DNA of 64,000 nt from Roseibium sp. HPY-6 (lineage in GTDB: Bacteria; Pseudomonadota; Alphaproteobacteria; Rhizobiales; Stappiaceae): NCBI RefSeq assembly GCF_040530035.1, contig NZ_JBEWCD010000003.1:779501-843500 (forward strand). The letters are read 5' to 3'. The notes below the pieces were generated by a model, which worked only from the letters and a program-made list of their open reading frames with translations, did not search any database and was not told the origin of the DNA. Below, piece after piece: positions 18,176 through 26,450 of the stretch (the stretch's first letter is position 1; each line of letters opens with the position of its first letter). The translations under genes were made by a program, and so were the position numbers.

Positions 18176-19333
18176 ATGAAAACGACGACACTGGCCGATG
18201 CCCTGGTACACGGCGGCAGGCCTGATGGTCCCGAGGGAAGACAGGTGAACTGGCCTGTGGAGTTGGGATCCACCGTCGTCTTCGACACGCTCGAAGCCTT
18301 CGAAGCGGCAAGAGAAGCGCGTTACGAAAACGGAACGCCGTATTACGGCCGCTATGGAAATGCGGCGACATTTTCGCTTGAGGATCTACTTGCTGAGCTC
18401 GACGGTGCGGACGGAGTGACGCTGACGTCTTCAGGCGTGTCGGCGATTACTTCAACGCTGCTGGCCCTGGCAACACCGGGCGCGCATCTGCTCGTTGCCG
18501 AAAATCTTTACGGCAACACCAGAAGTTTCTGCGACGGCATTCTCGCAGCCATGAATGTTTCAATCGAACCTTTCGATCCAATGAGCGGCATCGACGGCAA
18601 GATACGCGAAAACACGTTTGCAGTTATGGCGGAAGCGCCCGGATCCGGCACGTTTGAGGTCTGCGATCTGCCGCAAATTGCGCGCGTGGCCAAAAAAAGA
18701 GGCGTGCCCGTCGTTTTCGACAACACCTGGGCCTCGCCGGTCTTCTGCAAACCCTTGGCGCTCGGTGCGGATGTGGTCGTCTATTCCGGATCAAAGCATC
18801 TTTGCGGGCACTCCGACGCGATGATGGGTGTCATTGCTGCAAGCGGGCCACTTCACGAGCGCATCCGCAAGACTGTCATGCTGCTCGGCGACAAACCCGG
18901 CGCTCAGGAAGTCTTTCTAACGTTGCGGGGCGTACGCACTCTGAAAATGCGGATGGAACATCAGGATCGCGCCGGCAAGGAGATGGCACTCTGGCTGTCG
19001 CAGCAGCCATGCATTGACAGGGTGCTTCATCCGGCGTTCGAGAGCTGTCCCGGGCACCAAAACTGGAAACGCGACTTTTCCGGAGCCGCAGGCCTCTTTT
19101 CCGCGATTTTCAAACAGACTGCCGATCAGAACTTCCGCTCCTTCGTCAATGCGTTGCGGTGTTTCGGGATCGGGGTGAGCTGGGGCGGCTACGAAAGCCT
19201 CGTCCTGCCTATGACGTCAGACCGAAGCCGGCAACTCGGCGCGGGACCGTTGCTGCGCTTCAGCATCGGGTTCGACGATCTGGATACGCTCAAGACCGAT
19301 CTGCGCCAAGCCTTCCATCTCCTTCAAGACTAG
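18176..19333 (+). CDS. Cystathionine beta-lyase-type PLP enzyme (MetC family)
   Basis: A 385-residue Cys/Met-metabolism PLP enzyme. Landmarks are the YGRYG segment, TSSGVSAIT near residue 82, the cofactor Lys in VVYSGSKHLCGHSD near residue 210, and the C-terminal FGIGVSWGGYESL that marks the alphaproteobacterial MetC group. It cleaves C-S bonds: cystathionine, cysteine or related thioethers to a ketoacid, ammonia and a thiol. ATG 18176 follows a GGGAG 9 bases upstream. Its divergent position from the BisC-type gene across a shared box suggests a catabolic role for a sulfur amino acid rather than methionine synthesis. Confidence 0.87.
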   Translation: MKTTTLADALVHGGRPDGPEGRQVNWPVELGSTVVFDTLEAFEAAREARYENGTPYYGRYGNAATFSLEDLLAELDGADGVTLTSSGVSAITSTLLALATPGAHLLVAENLYGNTRSFCDGILAAMNVSIEPFDPMSGIDGKIRENTFAVMAEAPGSGTFEVCDLPQIARVAKKRGVPVVFDNTWASPVFCKPLALGADVVVYSGSKHLCGHSDAMMGVIAASGPLHERIRKTVMLLGDKPGAQEVFLTLRGVRTLKMRMEHQDRAGKEMALWLSQQPCIDRVLHPAFESCPGHQNWKRDFSGAAGLFSAIFKQTADQNFRSFVNALRCFGIGVSWGGYESLVLPMTSDRSRQLGAGPLLRFSIGFDDLDTLKTDLRQAFHLLQD

Positions 19334-19340
19334 GTCAGTC

Positions 19341-19976
19341 ATGCAAAACAAGATCGACCATTTCGCCATCGGGTGTTCAGACCTCGAAACAGGTGTTGCC
19401 TATATTCAGGAAAAGCTGGGGGTAAGCGTTCCCAAAGGCGGCAAACATGCGGCAATGAGCACGCACAACTGCGTCATGCAGGCGGGAAACGAGAGCTTTT
19501 TCGAACTCATCGCGATTGATCCGGACGCACCGGATCCTGGCCGGGCGCGATGGTTTACGCTCGATGATCCGGCGACCCAAAAGAGATTGAGCGAGCGGCC
19601 ACGGGCGCTGACATGGGTCGTGAATACAACGGACCTTGACCGGGTTATCGCTGACAGCCCTGTCGATCTGGGAGAGGTGGTGGACTTCGCGCGTGGAGAC
19701 CGGACCTGGAGGCTTACCGTCCCGCGCGACGGAAGCCTTCCCGAAAACGGTCTGTTGCCGGCCTTTATTGAATGGTCACCCGGTCCCCACCCCTCGACCG
19801 GCCAGCAGGATCTTGAGGTGAGACTGCAATCCGTGCAGCTCACGCATCCCGACCCGTCGCGGATCGAGGCAATGCTCGACGCCCTGAATGTGAGGCATCT
19901 GGCAGACGTCTCGCAGGGTGAGGCAGGACTGGCATTTGCGCTGAATGCCTCGTCAGGATCCGTCCTTCTGGACTGA
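19341..19976 (+). CDS. Glyoxalase-like (VOC) domain protein
   Basis: A 211-residue protein of the glyoxalase-like VOC group. It opens with IDHFAIGCSDLETGVAYIQEKLG, the first beta-alpha-beta module with a potential metal-binding His, and has NESFFELIAID and a second half starting VRLQSVQLTHPDPSRIEAML. These proteins are metal-dependent lyases, isomerases or dioxygenases, or binding proteins; the reaction cannot be read. It follows the MetC-like gene by 7 bases and is surely cotranscribed, so it probably acts on the same compound. Confidence 0.8.
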   Translation: MQNKIDHFAIGCSDLETGVAYIQEKLGVSVPKGGKHAAMSTHNCVMQAGNESFFELIAIDPDAPDPGRARWFTLDDPATQKRLSERPRALTWVVNTTDLDRVIADSPVDLGEVVDFARGDRTWRLTVPRDGSLPENGLLPAFIEWSPGPHPSTGQQDLEVRLQSVQLTHPDPSRIEAMLDALNVRHLADVSQGEAGLAFALNASSGSVLLD

Positions 19977-20040
19977 CCGAGACGGACTGATCAAGACGGA
20001 TTGAACCGAACGGAATGATCCTTTTTTCGCGCGCCGGCGC

Positions 20041-20937
20041 CTAGAGTTCGTTGACCGGGACTTTCAGGAAGGTTTTTCCGCTGTCGTCGGCCGGTGGCAG
20101 CTTTCCGGCACGCATGTTGACCTGAATGGACGGGATAATCAGCTTCGGCATGGCCAGCTGCGCATCGCGTTCCGTGCGGAACTTGACGAAGTCCTCCTTC
20201 GACTTGCCACCGCCGACATGGATGTTGTGCTCTTTCTCGTCGCCGACCGTGGTCTCCCACTGGATGTCGCGCCCGTTCGGGCCATAGTCGTGGCACATGT
20301 AAAGCCGCATCTCGTCCGGCAGCGCCAGGACCTTCTGGATTGAATCGTAGAGCATGGCCGCATCACCGCCCGGAAAGTCCGCCCGCGCAGAGCCCCCGTC
20401 CGGCATGAACAGCGTATCGCCCGCAAAGGCGGCATTCCCCATCACATGCACCATGCAGGCCGGTGTGTGCCCCGGGGTCGACATGGCAAAGGCCGTCATC
20501 CCGCCGATCGTGTAGGTATCGCCGTCCTGGAACAGGCGGTCGAACTGGCTGCCGTCGCGCTGGAACTCCGTGCCTTCATTGAACACCTTGCCGAAGGTTT
20601 CCTGCACCACGGTGATCTTGTCACCGATGCCCAGCTTGCCGCCGAGCTTTTGCTGGATATAGGGCGCACCGGACAGGTGGTCGGCATGGACATGAGTTTC
20701 GATCAGCCATTCCAGTTCCAGGCCGTTGTCCTGGATATAGGCGATGATTTCGTCCGCATTGTCATAGGTGATGCGCCCGGCGGCGAAGTCGATATCCATG
20801 ACGCTGTCGACGACGGCGCAGGCATTCGACGACGGGTCCTTGACCACATAGCTGATGGTATTCGTTGCCGGATCGAAGAACGCCTTCACCTCGGGGACAA
20901 CAGCCATGTCGACCGGGTAATTCGAACGGATCATCAT
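20041..20937 (-). CDS. MBL-fold hydrolase, persulfide dioxygenase (ETHE1/Blh)-like
   Basis: A 298-residue metallo-beta-lactamase-fold protein. The metal site is visible as THVHADHLSGA (residues 81-91), then STPGHTPACM, GDTLFMPDGGSARADFPGG and CHDYG. The ARADF block resembles the GRTDF segment of ETHE1-type persulfide dioxygenases, which oxidise glutathione persulfide to sulfite with a mononuclear iron. ATG 20937 has AGGAGG 4 bases upstream; a second ATG directly after it is spaced better, so the true start is one of the two. Together with the rhodanese and MetC-like enzymes it points to sulfur release. A generic hydrolase is the alternative. Confidence 0.82.
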   Translation of the reverse strand: MMIRSNYPVDMAVVPEVKAFFDPATNTISYVVKDPSSNACAVVDSVMDIDFAAGRITYDNADEIIAYIQDNGLELEWLIETHVHADHLSGAPYIQQKLGGKLGIGDKITVVQETFGKVFNEGTEFQRDGSQFDRLFQDGDTYTIGGMTAFAMSTPGHTPACMVHVMGNAAFAGDTLFMPDGGSARADFPGGDAAMLYDSIQKVLALPDEMRLYMCHDYGPNGRDIQWETTVGDEKEHNIHVGGGKSKEDFVKFRTERDAQLAMPKLIIPSIQVNMRAGKLPPADDSGKTFLKVPVNEL

Positions 20938-21245
20938 CTTTCCTCCTGCGGACGGCCCTTGGCACTGCAAACCGAGTTTCAGGTAACTCCTAGGGCGTTG
21001 CAATCAAATTCCAAGCCTTGGCCAATCGCTCAACGCGTGACGGACTGCGTTGCGCGGGTCTCGAACGGACCCGGCATGCCCAGGGAATATGCGTCAACGC
21101 GATATCCTGCCCATTGACCGGTCATAAAGGTGAAAATTTGGCCTCTTTGACCCGGAACACCAGAATTCACTTGACTCATTTTCGAGTGACCGTAACCTAT
21201 TAAATGGAACACATGTTCTGATATATAAAACAGGGAACAGCTAAA
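20938..21245. promoter_or_regulatory. Divergent intergenic region upstream of aapJ
   Basis: This 308-base stretch separates the MBL gene (minus) from the Aap binding protein (plus). I see no gene in it. It holds the IclR-like box at 21214-21232 and, overlapping it, a 12-base dyad GAACA-CA-TGTTC at 21207-21218. A TTGACT at 21171 could be part of a promoter, but no well-spaced -10 is evident. A small GGGTC/GACCC dyad occurs near 21057. Confidence 0.4.
21214..21232. promoter_or_regulatory. Putative IclR-family operator, copy A
   Basis: TGTTCTGATATATAAAACA has TGTT-N11-AACA dyad symmetry and lies 13 bases before the aapJ start. It is the same motif as copy B in front of the hyu operon (16 of 19 identical), which links the transporter to that operon. 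Confidence 0.55.
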
Positions 21246-22286
21246 ATGGCAACCAATATTGCAAAAATCGCCTGCGCGGTTGCGTTTGCCGCAGGTGTTG
21301 CGGCTCCCGTAACAGCCGTTGCGAAAAGTTCGACAGTTACGGCCATTGAGGAACGGGGAACTCTTTTGTGCAGCGGCCACAACGGCAGCTACTTCGGATT
21401 TGTTGAAGTGAATGACAAAAACGAGTGGAAGGGCCTGGACATCGACATGTGCCGTGCCCTGACCACCGCGATCCTCGGCGACCCGGACAAGGCTCAGATA
21501 GTACCGCTCAGCTGGGCGCAGCGCTTTCCGGCGCTTCAGTCAGGTGATGTCGATGTGATCATCAAGGCGACCGGTTGGACGATGGGGCGCGATACCGAGG
21601 TAGGATTGCAGTTCAGCCTGCCTTACTTTTTCGGCGGAACCCAGTTCATGGCGCATGGCGACCTGGGCATCACGGAAGCGAAAGAACTCGACGGCGGCAC
21701 CATCTGTGTTGAAGCCGGAACCACAATCGAGCGTCTTGCAGGAAATTATCTCAAGACGCTTGGCATCGAACACACCATGGTGTCCTACGAAAAGGCGTCT
21801 GAACTGCGGGCTGCCTATCTTGCGAACCGCTGCGATGCCTTCGCGGCGTGGGGACCGTTCCTGGCTGTCCTGCGCGCGACAGAACTTGAAAAGCCCGATG
21901 CCCATATCATCCTGTCGGACCAGCTCTCCAACGAACCGATTGCTGCAGCCATGCGCCAGGGGGACGAAGAATTCGTCGATATGGTCAACTGGATGATTGC
22001 AGCTCTTCTGATCGCAGAAGAAGAAGGTGTCACGTCTGCAAACGTGGAAGAAATGGCGTCCAATCCGCCAAATCCGAAAATCGCCCGCCTTCTTGGCGTT
22101 GACCCCGGCATGGGCGAGCGCCTCGGCATCCGCGACACATGGGCAAAGGAAATGATCGCGGCCACGGGTAATTTCGGCGAGATTTATGATCGCAATCTCG
22201 GCAAAGGCTCTCCTTACAAGCTCGAGCGCGGGCTGAACAACCTGTGGAGCCACGGCGGCGTTCTCTACGCACCGATCCTCGACTAG
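21246..22286 (+). CDS. aapJ: General L-amino acid ABC transporter binding protein (AapJ-like)
   Basis: A 346-residue periplasmic binding protein. A signal peptide covers about residues 1-26 (ACAVAFAAGVAAPVTAVAK). The mature part starts VTAIEERGTLLCSGHNGSY, the AapJ/BztA-type opening, followed by GLDIDMCRALTTAILGD. It delivers amino acids to the permeases encoded next. A stem-loop at 22300-22331 separates it from them and probably favours its higher expression. The presumed ATPase is the orphan at 5634-6374. AapJ-type proteins accept a broad range of L-amino acids; this paralogue may be specialised for the pathway substrate. Confidence 0.92.
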   Translation: MATNIAKIACAVAFAAGVAAPVTAVAKSSTVTAIEERGTLLCSGHNGSYFGFVEVNDKNEWKGLDIDMCRALTTAILGDPDKAQIVPLSWAQRFPALQSGDVDVIIKATGWTMGRDTEVGLQFSLPYFFGGTQFMAHGDLGITEAKELDGGTICVEAGTTIERLAGNYLKTLGIEHTMVSYEKASELRAAYLANRCDAFAAWGPFLAVLRATELEKPDAHIILSDQLSNEPIAAAMRQGDEEFVDMVNWMIAALLIAEEEGVTSANVEEMASNPPNPKIARLLGVDPGMGERLGIRDTWAKEMIAATGNFGEIYDRNLGKGSPYKLERGLNNLWSHGGVLYAPILD

Positions 22287-22299
22287 GACAAGTTCGCAG

Positions 22300-22331
22300 G
22301 GCGGCGGCAGTGTGAGCTGCTGCCGCCTTTT
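22300..22331 (+). terminator. Intercistronic stem-loop aapJ-aapQ (attenuator)
   Basis: An 11-bp GC stem (GGCGGCGGCAG / CTGCTGCCGCC, one G-T pair) with a 6-base loop and TTTT. It is placed to end part of the transcripts after the binding-protein gene or to protect that mRNA's 3' end. Confidence 0.65.
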
Positions 22332-22360
22332 GATTGTGTTGCGGCAAGGAGGATCCGGAA

Positions 22361-23497
22361 ATGGATGCTGCGGCTCTCAAGCTAAGGCGCAGTCGTCGGG
22401 ATATGCTCGTCCAGGCGCTTCTCGTGGTTTTTGTGGTTCTCGTAATCTGGGTTGCGATATCGACAGCCCACACGAACCTGACTGAACTCAACATGACGAG
22501 CGGTTTCGGGTTTCTCGAGCGGGCGACCGGCTGGTCCTACTCCTTTTCGCTTATCGACCGGAGCATTGACGACAGCTACTCCAGAACGCTGCTGATCGGC
22601 TTTCTGAACACGCTGTTTTTGGGACTGATCTGTATAGTTCTGTCGACCATACTCGGGTTCGCCATCGGAACCGCCAGAGATGCGCGGCAGCTTGGTTTGA
22701 ACGCCCTTGCCACGGTCTACATCCAGCTTTTCCGCAACCTCCCGCTCATTCTTCAACTTGTCTTCTGGTATGCGGTGCTGATCCACATGCCGGGGCCGCG
22801 CCAGGCCTTTACGATGGGTGAGGTTGCGTTTCTGTCGAACCGGGGCCTGATGTTGCCCGGGTTCAACGTTTCTCCAACCGTCGTGTTGGCTATGTTTGCC
22901 GTTATTGCGCTGTTGGCGGTGGTGATTTTCCGCCAGAAAAGCTTGCAACCGGTGCAGAAGCTGCTTCTCTGGCTGGTCTCGGGCAGTGGCGCGATGCTCC
23001 TGCTTGCCTGGATTTTCGCACCTGCGGACAGCTCGATCTTTTCGATACCTGCCCAGCAGGGTCTGCGGTTTCGAGGCGGGATCGGCGTTCCGATAGAACT
23101 CGTCGCGATGATCCTTGCGATAACGCTTTATGGATCTGCCTATATTGCCGAAGTCGTTCGAGGAGGCCTCAACGAGGTTCCAAGCGGTCTTACCGAGGCC
23201 GGCAAGGCCCTTGGCCTCTCCTCGCGCGCCATCTGGTTCCACGTCAAGATGCCGATGGCGCTGCGCACCATCATGCCGCCACTCGGCAACCAGTGGATCT
23301 TCATCATGAAGGCCACAACGCTCGGCGTTGCGATCGGGTTCAGTGACTTGTTCTACATCGTCTCGACGTCGATTACCCAATCCGGCCAGACGCTGGAGCT
23401 CATGGGCCTGTTGATGCTGTCTTTCCTGTTGATCAACTACTCGTTGGCCCAGCTCGTCAATTTCATGAATGCGCGCCTCGCGCTGAAAGGGCACTGA
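22361..23497 (+). CDS. aapQ: General L-amino acid ABC permease (AapQ-like)
   Basis: A 378-residue membrane protein of the HisM/GlnP permease class. The long form, with N-terminal helices before the core, matches AapQ. The coupling segment is EVVRGGLNEVPSGLTEAGKALG near residue 270. ATG 22361 has AAGGAGG about 7 bases upstream; an earlier in-frame ATG at 22334 lacks this. It is followed after one base by the AapM-like gene. Confidence 0.92.
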   Translation: MDAAALKLRRSRRDMLVQALLVVFVVLVIWVAISTAHTNLTELNMTSGFGFLERATGWSYSFSLIDRSIDDSYSRTLLIGFLNTLFLGLICIVLSTILGFAIGTARDARQLGLNALATVYIQLFRNLPLILQLVFWYAVLIHMPGPRQAFTMGEVAFLSNRGLMLPGFNVSPTVVLAMFAVIALLAVVIFRQKSLQPVQKLLLWLVSGSGAMLLLAWIFAPADSSIFSIPAQQGLRFRGGIGVPIELVAMILAITLYGSAYIAEVVRGGLNEVPSGLTEAGKALGLSSRAIWFHVKMPMALRTIMPPLGNQWIFIMKATTLGVAIGFSDLFYIVSTSITQSGQTLELMGLLMLSFLLINYSLAQLVNFMNARLALKGH

Positions 23498-23498
23498 C

Positions 23499-24587
23499 AT
23501 GGCTTTGGCGAGTGAACTTCCGGCTCAATCGGATAGATGGACGACTTTTGCAAACACCCTCAAGAAGCGGGCGTTCAGGAGTCCAAGTGACAGTTTCACG
23601 AGCGTTTTCATCTTCGGGTTGATGCTCTACATGGCCTGGACGCTCATCGACTGGGCGATCTTGAGCGCCGTCTGGAGAGCTGAAGATGTCGAGCATTGTG
23701 CGAACGCCGGCGGCGCATGCTGGTCTGTCATTGCCGCGCGCCATCGTCTGATCCTGTTCGGGCTCTATCCGTTTGAAGAGCATTGGCGCTCGACACTGGC
23801 TTGCCTCGCGATCGTTGCAACGGTGGTCCTGTCGTGCCTGCCGCGCTTCTGGAGCACCAGCCGACTGGTAACGCTCTGGATCGTCGGGTTTGGCGCCTAT
23901 GTGGTGCTCATGGATGGTCGCCTGATCGGACAGCCTATCGTGACGACCGACCAGTGGGGCGGACTGGCATTGACGCTGTTCATGTTTTCCGCGGTCGTTC
24001 TGCTCGGAATGCCTTTGGGGCTGCTTCTTGCCCTGGCGCGCAGATCCAAGCTGCCGGTGGTCCGGGGCGCAGCGTCCCTGTTGATCGACTTCATCCGGTC
24101 GCTCCCGCTGCTGACAACGCTGTTCGCGGCTGCTGTCGTTATTCCGCTTTTGCTGCCTGATTGGCTGAACGGCGACAAGATCTGGCGCGTCATCGTCGGT
24201 TTTGCGCTCTTCTTTGCCTGTTATCAGGCAGAGGTGTTTCGCGGTGGATTTCAGGCAATTCCGAAGGGCCAGTTCGAGGCGGGCAAGGCGTTGGGCCTGA
24301 CACCGTTCCAGACGCTGTCGCGCATCGTCATGCCACAGGTATTCCGTCATGCATTGCCGTCAACGATCAACATGGTCGTCGTGACATTCAAGGAAACCGC
24401 GATCGTGATCATCATCGGCTTCTTCGACGTTCTCGCCTCTGCAAACGCCGCATTCGGCACGGTCGAGTGGGCGCCCTATTACATCGAGGTATACGCGTTT
24501 GTCGGCGCGATCTACTGGATCTTCATCTTCTCGCTGAGCCAGTATGGTGAGTACCTGAAGGCGCGGATGGCTGTCGCCAAGCGCTAG
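23499..24587 (+). CDS. aapM: General L-amino acid ABC permease (AapM-like)
   Basis: A 362-residue partner permease. The conserved QAEVFRGGFQAIPKGQFEAG loop near residues 243-262 contacts the ATPase, and the LIDFIRSLPLLTTLF segment is typical. It starts one base after aapQ with AAAGGG upstream. In most aap operons an aapP ATPase gene follows; here the next gene is convergent and unrelated, so the transporter lacks a local ATPase. Confidence 0.92.
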   Translation: MALASELPAQSDRWTTFANTLKKRAFRSPSDSFTSVFIFGLMLYMAWTLIDWAILSAVWRAEDVEHCANAGGACWSVIAARHRLILFGLYPFEEHWRSTLACLAIVATVVLSCLPRFWSTSRLVTLWIVGFGAYVVLMDGRLIGQPIVTTDQWGGLALTLFMFSAVVLLGMPLGLLLALARRSKLPVVRGAASLLIDFIRSLPLLTTLFAAAVVIPLLLPDWLNGDKIWRVIVGFALFFACYQAEVFRGGFQAIPKGQFEAGKALGLTPFQTLSRIVMPQVFRHALPSTINMVVVTFKETAIVIIIGFFDVLASANAAFGTVEWAPYYIEVYAFVGAIYWIFIFSLSQYGEYLKARMAVAKR

Positions 24588-24594
24588 TCGAACA

Positions 24595-24622
24595 GGTGCG
24601 GCCGCGGATAACTGGCCGCACC
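24595..24622. terminator. Bidirectional hairpin between aapM and racemase-like gene
   Basis: A perfect 9-bp stem GGTGCGGCC / GGCCGCACC with a 10-base loop, placed between the convergent stops at 24587 and 24634. There is no long T-run on either side. Confidence 0.55.
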
Positions 24623-24633
24623 AGGCCCCAACG

Positions 24634-25296
24634 TCAGATGAACTTCGCGACGTCCTCAATGTGAATGCCGGCGCAGTCGATCACCGGAAATGCCTTCTCG
24701 TCATCGGCAAAGAGTGCGTTCAGATCCGTCCCGCCCAGCATGACACCCTCTGCGCCGCGGGCAACAAGGTCTTGCGCAGCTGAAACGAAGATGTCGCGGA
24801 GCTCCTCGCTCGGCTCGCCGCTTTGCGCAAGCTTGATATAGGCTTCGTGGACAAGACCGAGTTCCGCTCCCTCGGGAGCCAGAACCTCCACCGGCGCAAG
24901 TTTGCCGTACATGCCCGTTTTCATCACGGTCTCTGTTCCCAGTATGCCGACACGCGTCATGCCCTTCGCGCCCAGCCAGGAAGAGAGCGCCTTTGTGATG
25001 TCCACAAGCGGCAACGGAGAAACGGCGGCAAACTCGTCAATGCAGAAATGACCGGCGATTGAGGTCACGACAACGTTTTCTGCGCCTGCTGCCACAAGCC
25101 GTTCTGTCAGCCGCATATAGATGCCGCACTGTGCTGACCGGTCGTCTGCGGCGAGATTGGCGATTAGCGTTCGGGTGTCCGCATGCACAATCGTCAGGTC
25201 CAGATCAAGACCTTTGTCGGCCGCGATCCGGATGAGTTTGCGATAGTAGAAATCGGTTGCGGCGGGTCCGATGCCGCCGATCAGTCCAATATGCAA
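24634..25296 (-). CDS. Aspartate/glutamate/hydantoin racemase-fold protein lacking both catalytic Cys
   Basis: A 220-residue Asp/Glu racemase superfamily protein (start MHIGLIGGIGPAATDFYYRKL). These racemases normally use two Cys, one in a CNTxH-like loop and one in GCTE. Here the first position is Ser79 (VTSIAGHF) and the second Gly189 (MLGGTDLN). A nearby Cys85 might substitute but is displaced by six residues. The protein may therefore be an altered enzyme (decarboxylase or lyase-like) or a non-catalytic relative. It lies 66 bases after the hydroxyacid dehydrogenase on the same strand. A racemase for hydantoins or amino acids would fit the hyu theme. Confidence 0.8.
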   Translation of the reverse strand: MHIGLIGGIGPAATDFYYRKLIRIAADKGLDLDLTIVHADTRTLIANLAADDRSAQCGIYMRLTERLVAAGAENVVVTSIAGHFCIDEFAAVSPLPLVDITKALSSWLGAKGMTRVGILGTETVMKTGMYGKLAPVEVLAPEGAELGLVHEAYIKLAQSGEPSEELRDIFVSAAQDLVARGAEGVMLGGTDLNALFADDEKAFPVIDCAGIHIEDVAKFI

Positions 25297-25362
25297 TTCT
25301 GGTCTCCTGCCGGGCTCAGTCCAATTTGCCGGGAGCTTATCCGAGTGGTTCCGTTTCTCAAG

Positions 25363-26376
25363 TCAGGAAAGATCGACCGGTTTGCTTCTCAGCCGTCCGA
25401 CGGTCTCTGGCTCCGCACGCCGGCAGGCGACGGGAGGTAGGCCTTTTGCAATCTGCGTCATGTCTTCCAGAACGAGTGCGCCGATCTGTTGGAGGGCGGA
25501 GGTAAGCGCGCCCGCACGATGGGCGGAGAACAGGATGCCCGGAACGTTCCGGATCGGGTCGTCGGCAGCGACAGGTTCTTCCGGGAACACGTCCGTCGCG
25601 ATGCGCAGGCGGCCTTTGGACGCCTCGTTTGCAAGGGCGTTGAAATCGACGATCGCCGCCCGGCTCAAAAGAACCAGCATCGCCTGATCCTGCATCATCG
25701 AAAGCTTTTCAGCGTCGAGCAGATGGGCGTTCTCCGTTGTGATGGAGGCCACGACAAAGATCACTCGGTTCTGTTGCAAAAGGTCATCCAGGGATGCGGG
25801 TTCGACACCAAGGCGGCGCAGATGATTGTCGGGCAGCCAGGGGTCGAACGCCGAGACCTTCGCCTGGAACGGCGCAAGCAGTTTGTGAAGGGCGCGTCCA
25901 AGATCTCCGAAGCCGACAAAGCCGATATTGCCGCAGGTCAGCAGCTCGGCCTCCGTGTTGCCTTCAAGGCCGTATTTTTCGTTCCCCGAGAGAAAGTCGC
26001 TGTGGCTGGAGTGAACGTCGCGCGCCAGCGACAGCGCCATGCAAAGACCCATTTCGGCAACGGGCAGCGCGAAAACCGAGGCCGGTGTCAGAACGTGCAC
26101 ACCGCGCCGCAGGCAGGCGGCATAGTCCACATTTGGGAGAAAATTCGTTTCGACATTGATGAGCGCCTTGAGCTTTGCCGCCCGCTCAAGCCTGTCGGCT
26201 TCCATGGCCTGCTGGCTGATGATGATGTCGGCCTCCGGCAGATAGCGCTCGTAGGCCGCATCGCGCTCCGAAGGATCAATCTCGATCACGTCAAACTCGG
26301 AGAAGAATCTGTTCCGGTCATCGATGCTGAAGATCTCATCCGTCTGGCGCGGCGCGGGATCATAAAGAACTCGCAT
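25363..26376 (-). CDS. D-isomer-specific 2-hydroxyacid dehydrogenase
   Basis: A 337-residue dehydrogenase of the D-2-hydroxyacid class. The NAD motif is NIGFVGFGDLGRALH near residue 148, and the catalytic triad is visible: Arg in LLSRAAIVD, Glu in DVFPEEP and His in FSAHRAG. It interconverts a 2-ketoacid and its D-hydroxyacid with NAD(P)H. The gene is divergent from a LacI regulator across a palindromic operator, so it is probably controlled with the Frc-like sugar operon. The substrate is unknown. Confidence 0.88.
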   Translation of the reverse strand: MRVLYDPAPRQTDEIFSIDDRNRFFSEFDVIEIDPSERDAAYERYLPEADIIISQQAMEADRLERAAKLKALINVETNFLPNVDYAACLRRGVHVLTPASVFALPVAEMGLCMALSLARDVHSSHSDFLSGNEKYGLEGNTEAELLTCGNIGFVGFGDLGRALHKLLAPFQAKVSAFDPWLPDNHLRRLGVEPASLDDLLQQNRVIFVVASITTENAHLLDAEKLSMMQDQAMLVLLSRAAIVDFNALANEASKGRLRIATDVFPEEPVAADDPIRNVPGILFSAHRAGALTSALQQIGALVLEDMTQIAKGLPPVACRRAEPETVGRLRSKPVDLS

Positions 26377-26409
26377 CTTTCGTTTCTCCCAAAAAACGAT
26401 TTACATCAT

Positions 26410-26419
26410 AAAACGTTTT
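26410..26419. promoter_or_regulatory. Putative LacI-family operator
   Basis: AAAACGTTTT is a perfect even palindrome with the central CG typical of LacI-family sites. It lies between the divergent hydroxyacid dehydrogenase (ATG 26376) and lacI-type gene (ATG 26451). A degenerate second copy (AAAAACGATTTA) lies at 26392-26403. Confidence 0.6.
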
Positions 26420-26450
26420 TTCTAGCATTGGCGCAAGGAGGAGTTTGTCG

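Noticed and set aside
19977..20040. Terminator between the glyoxalase-like and MBL genes
   Set aside because: There is a TTTTTT stretch near 20022, but no convincing stem precedes it; only a short direct repeat (AGACGGA) is visible.
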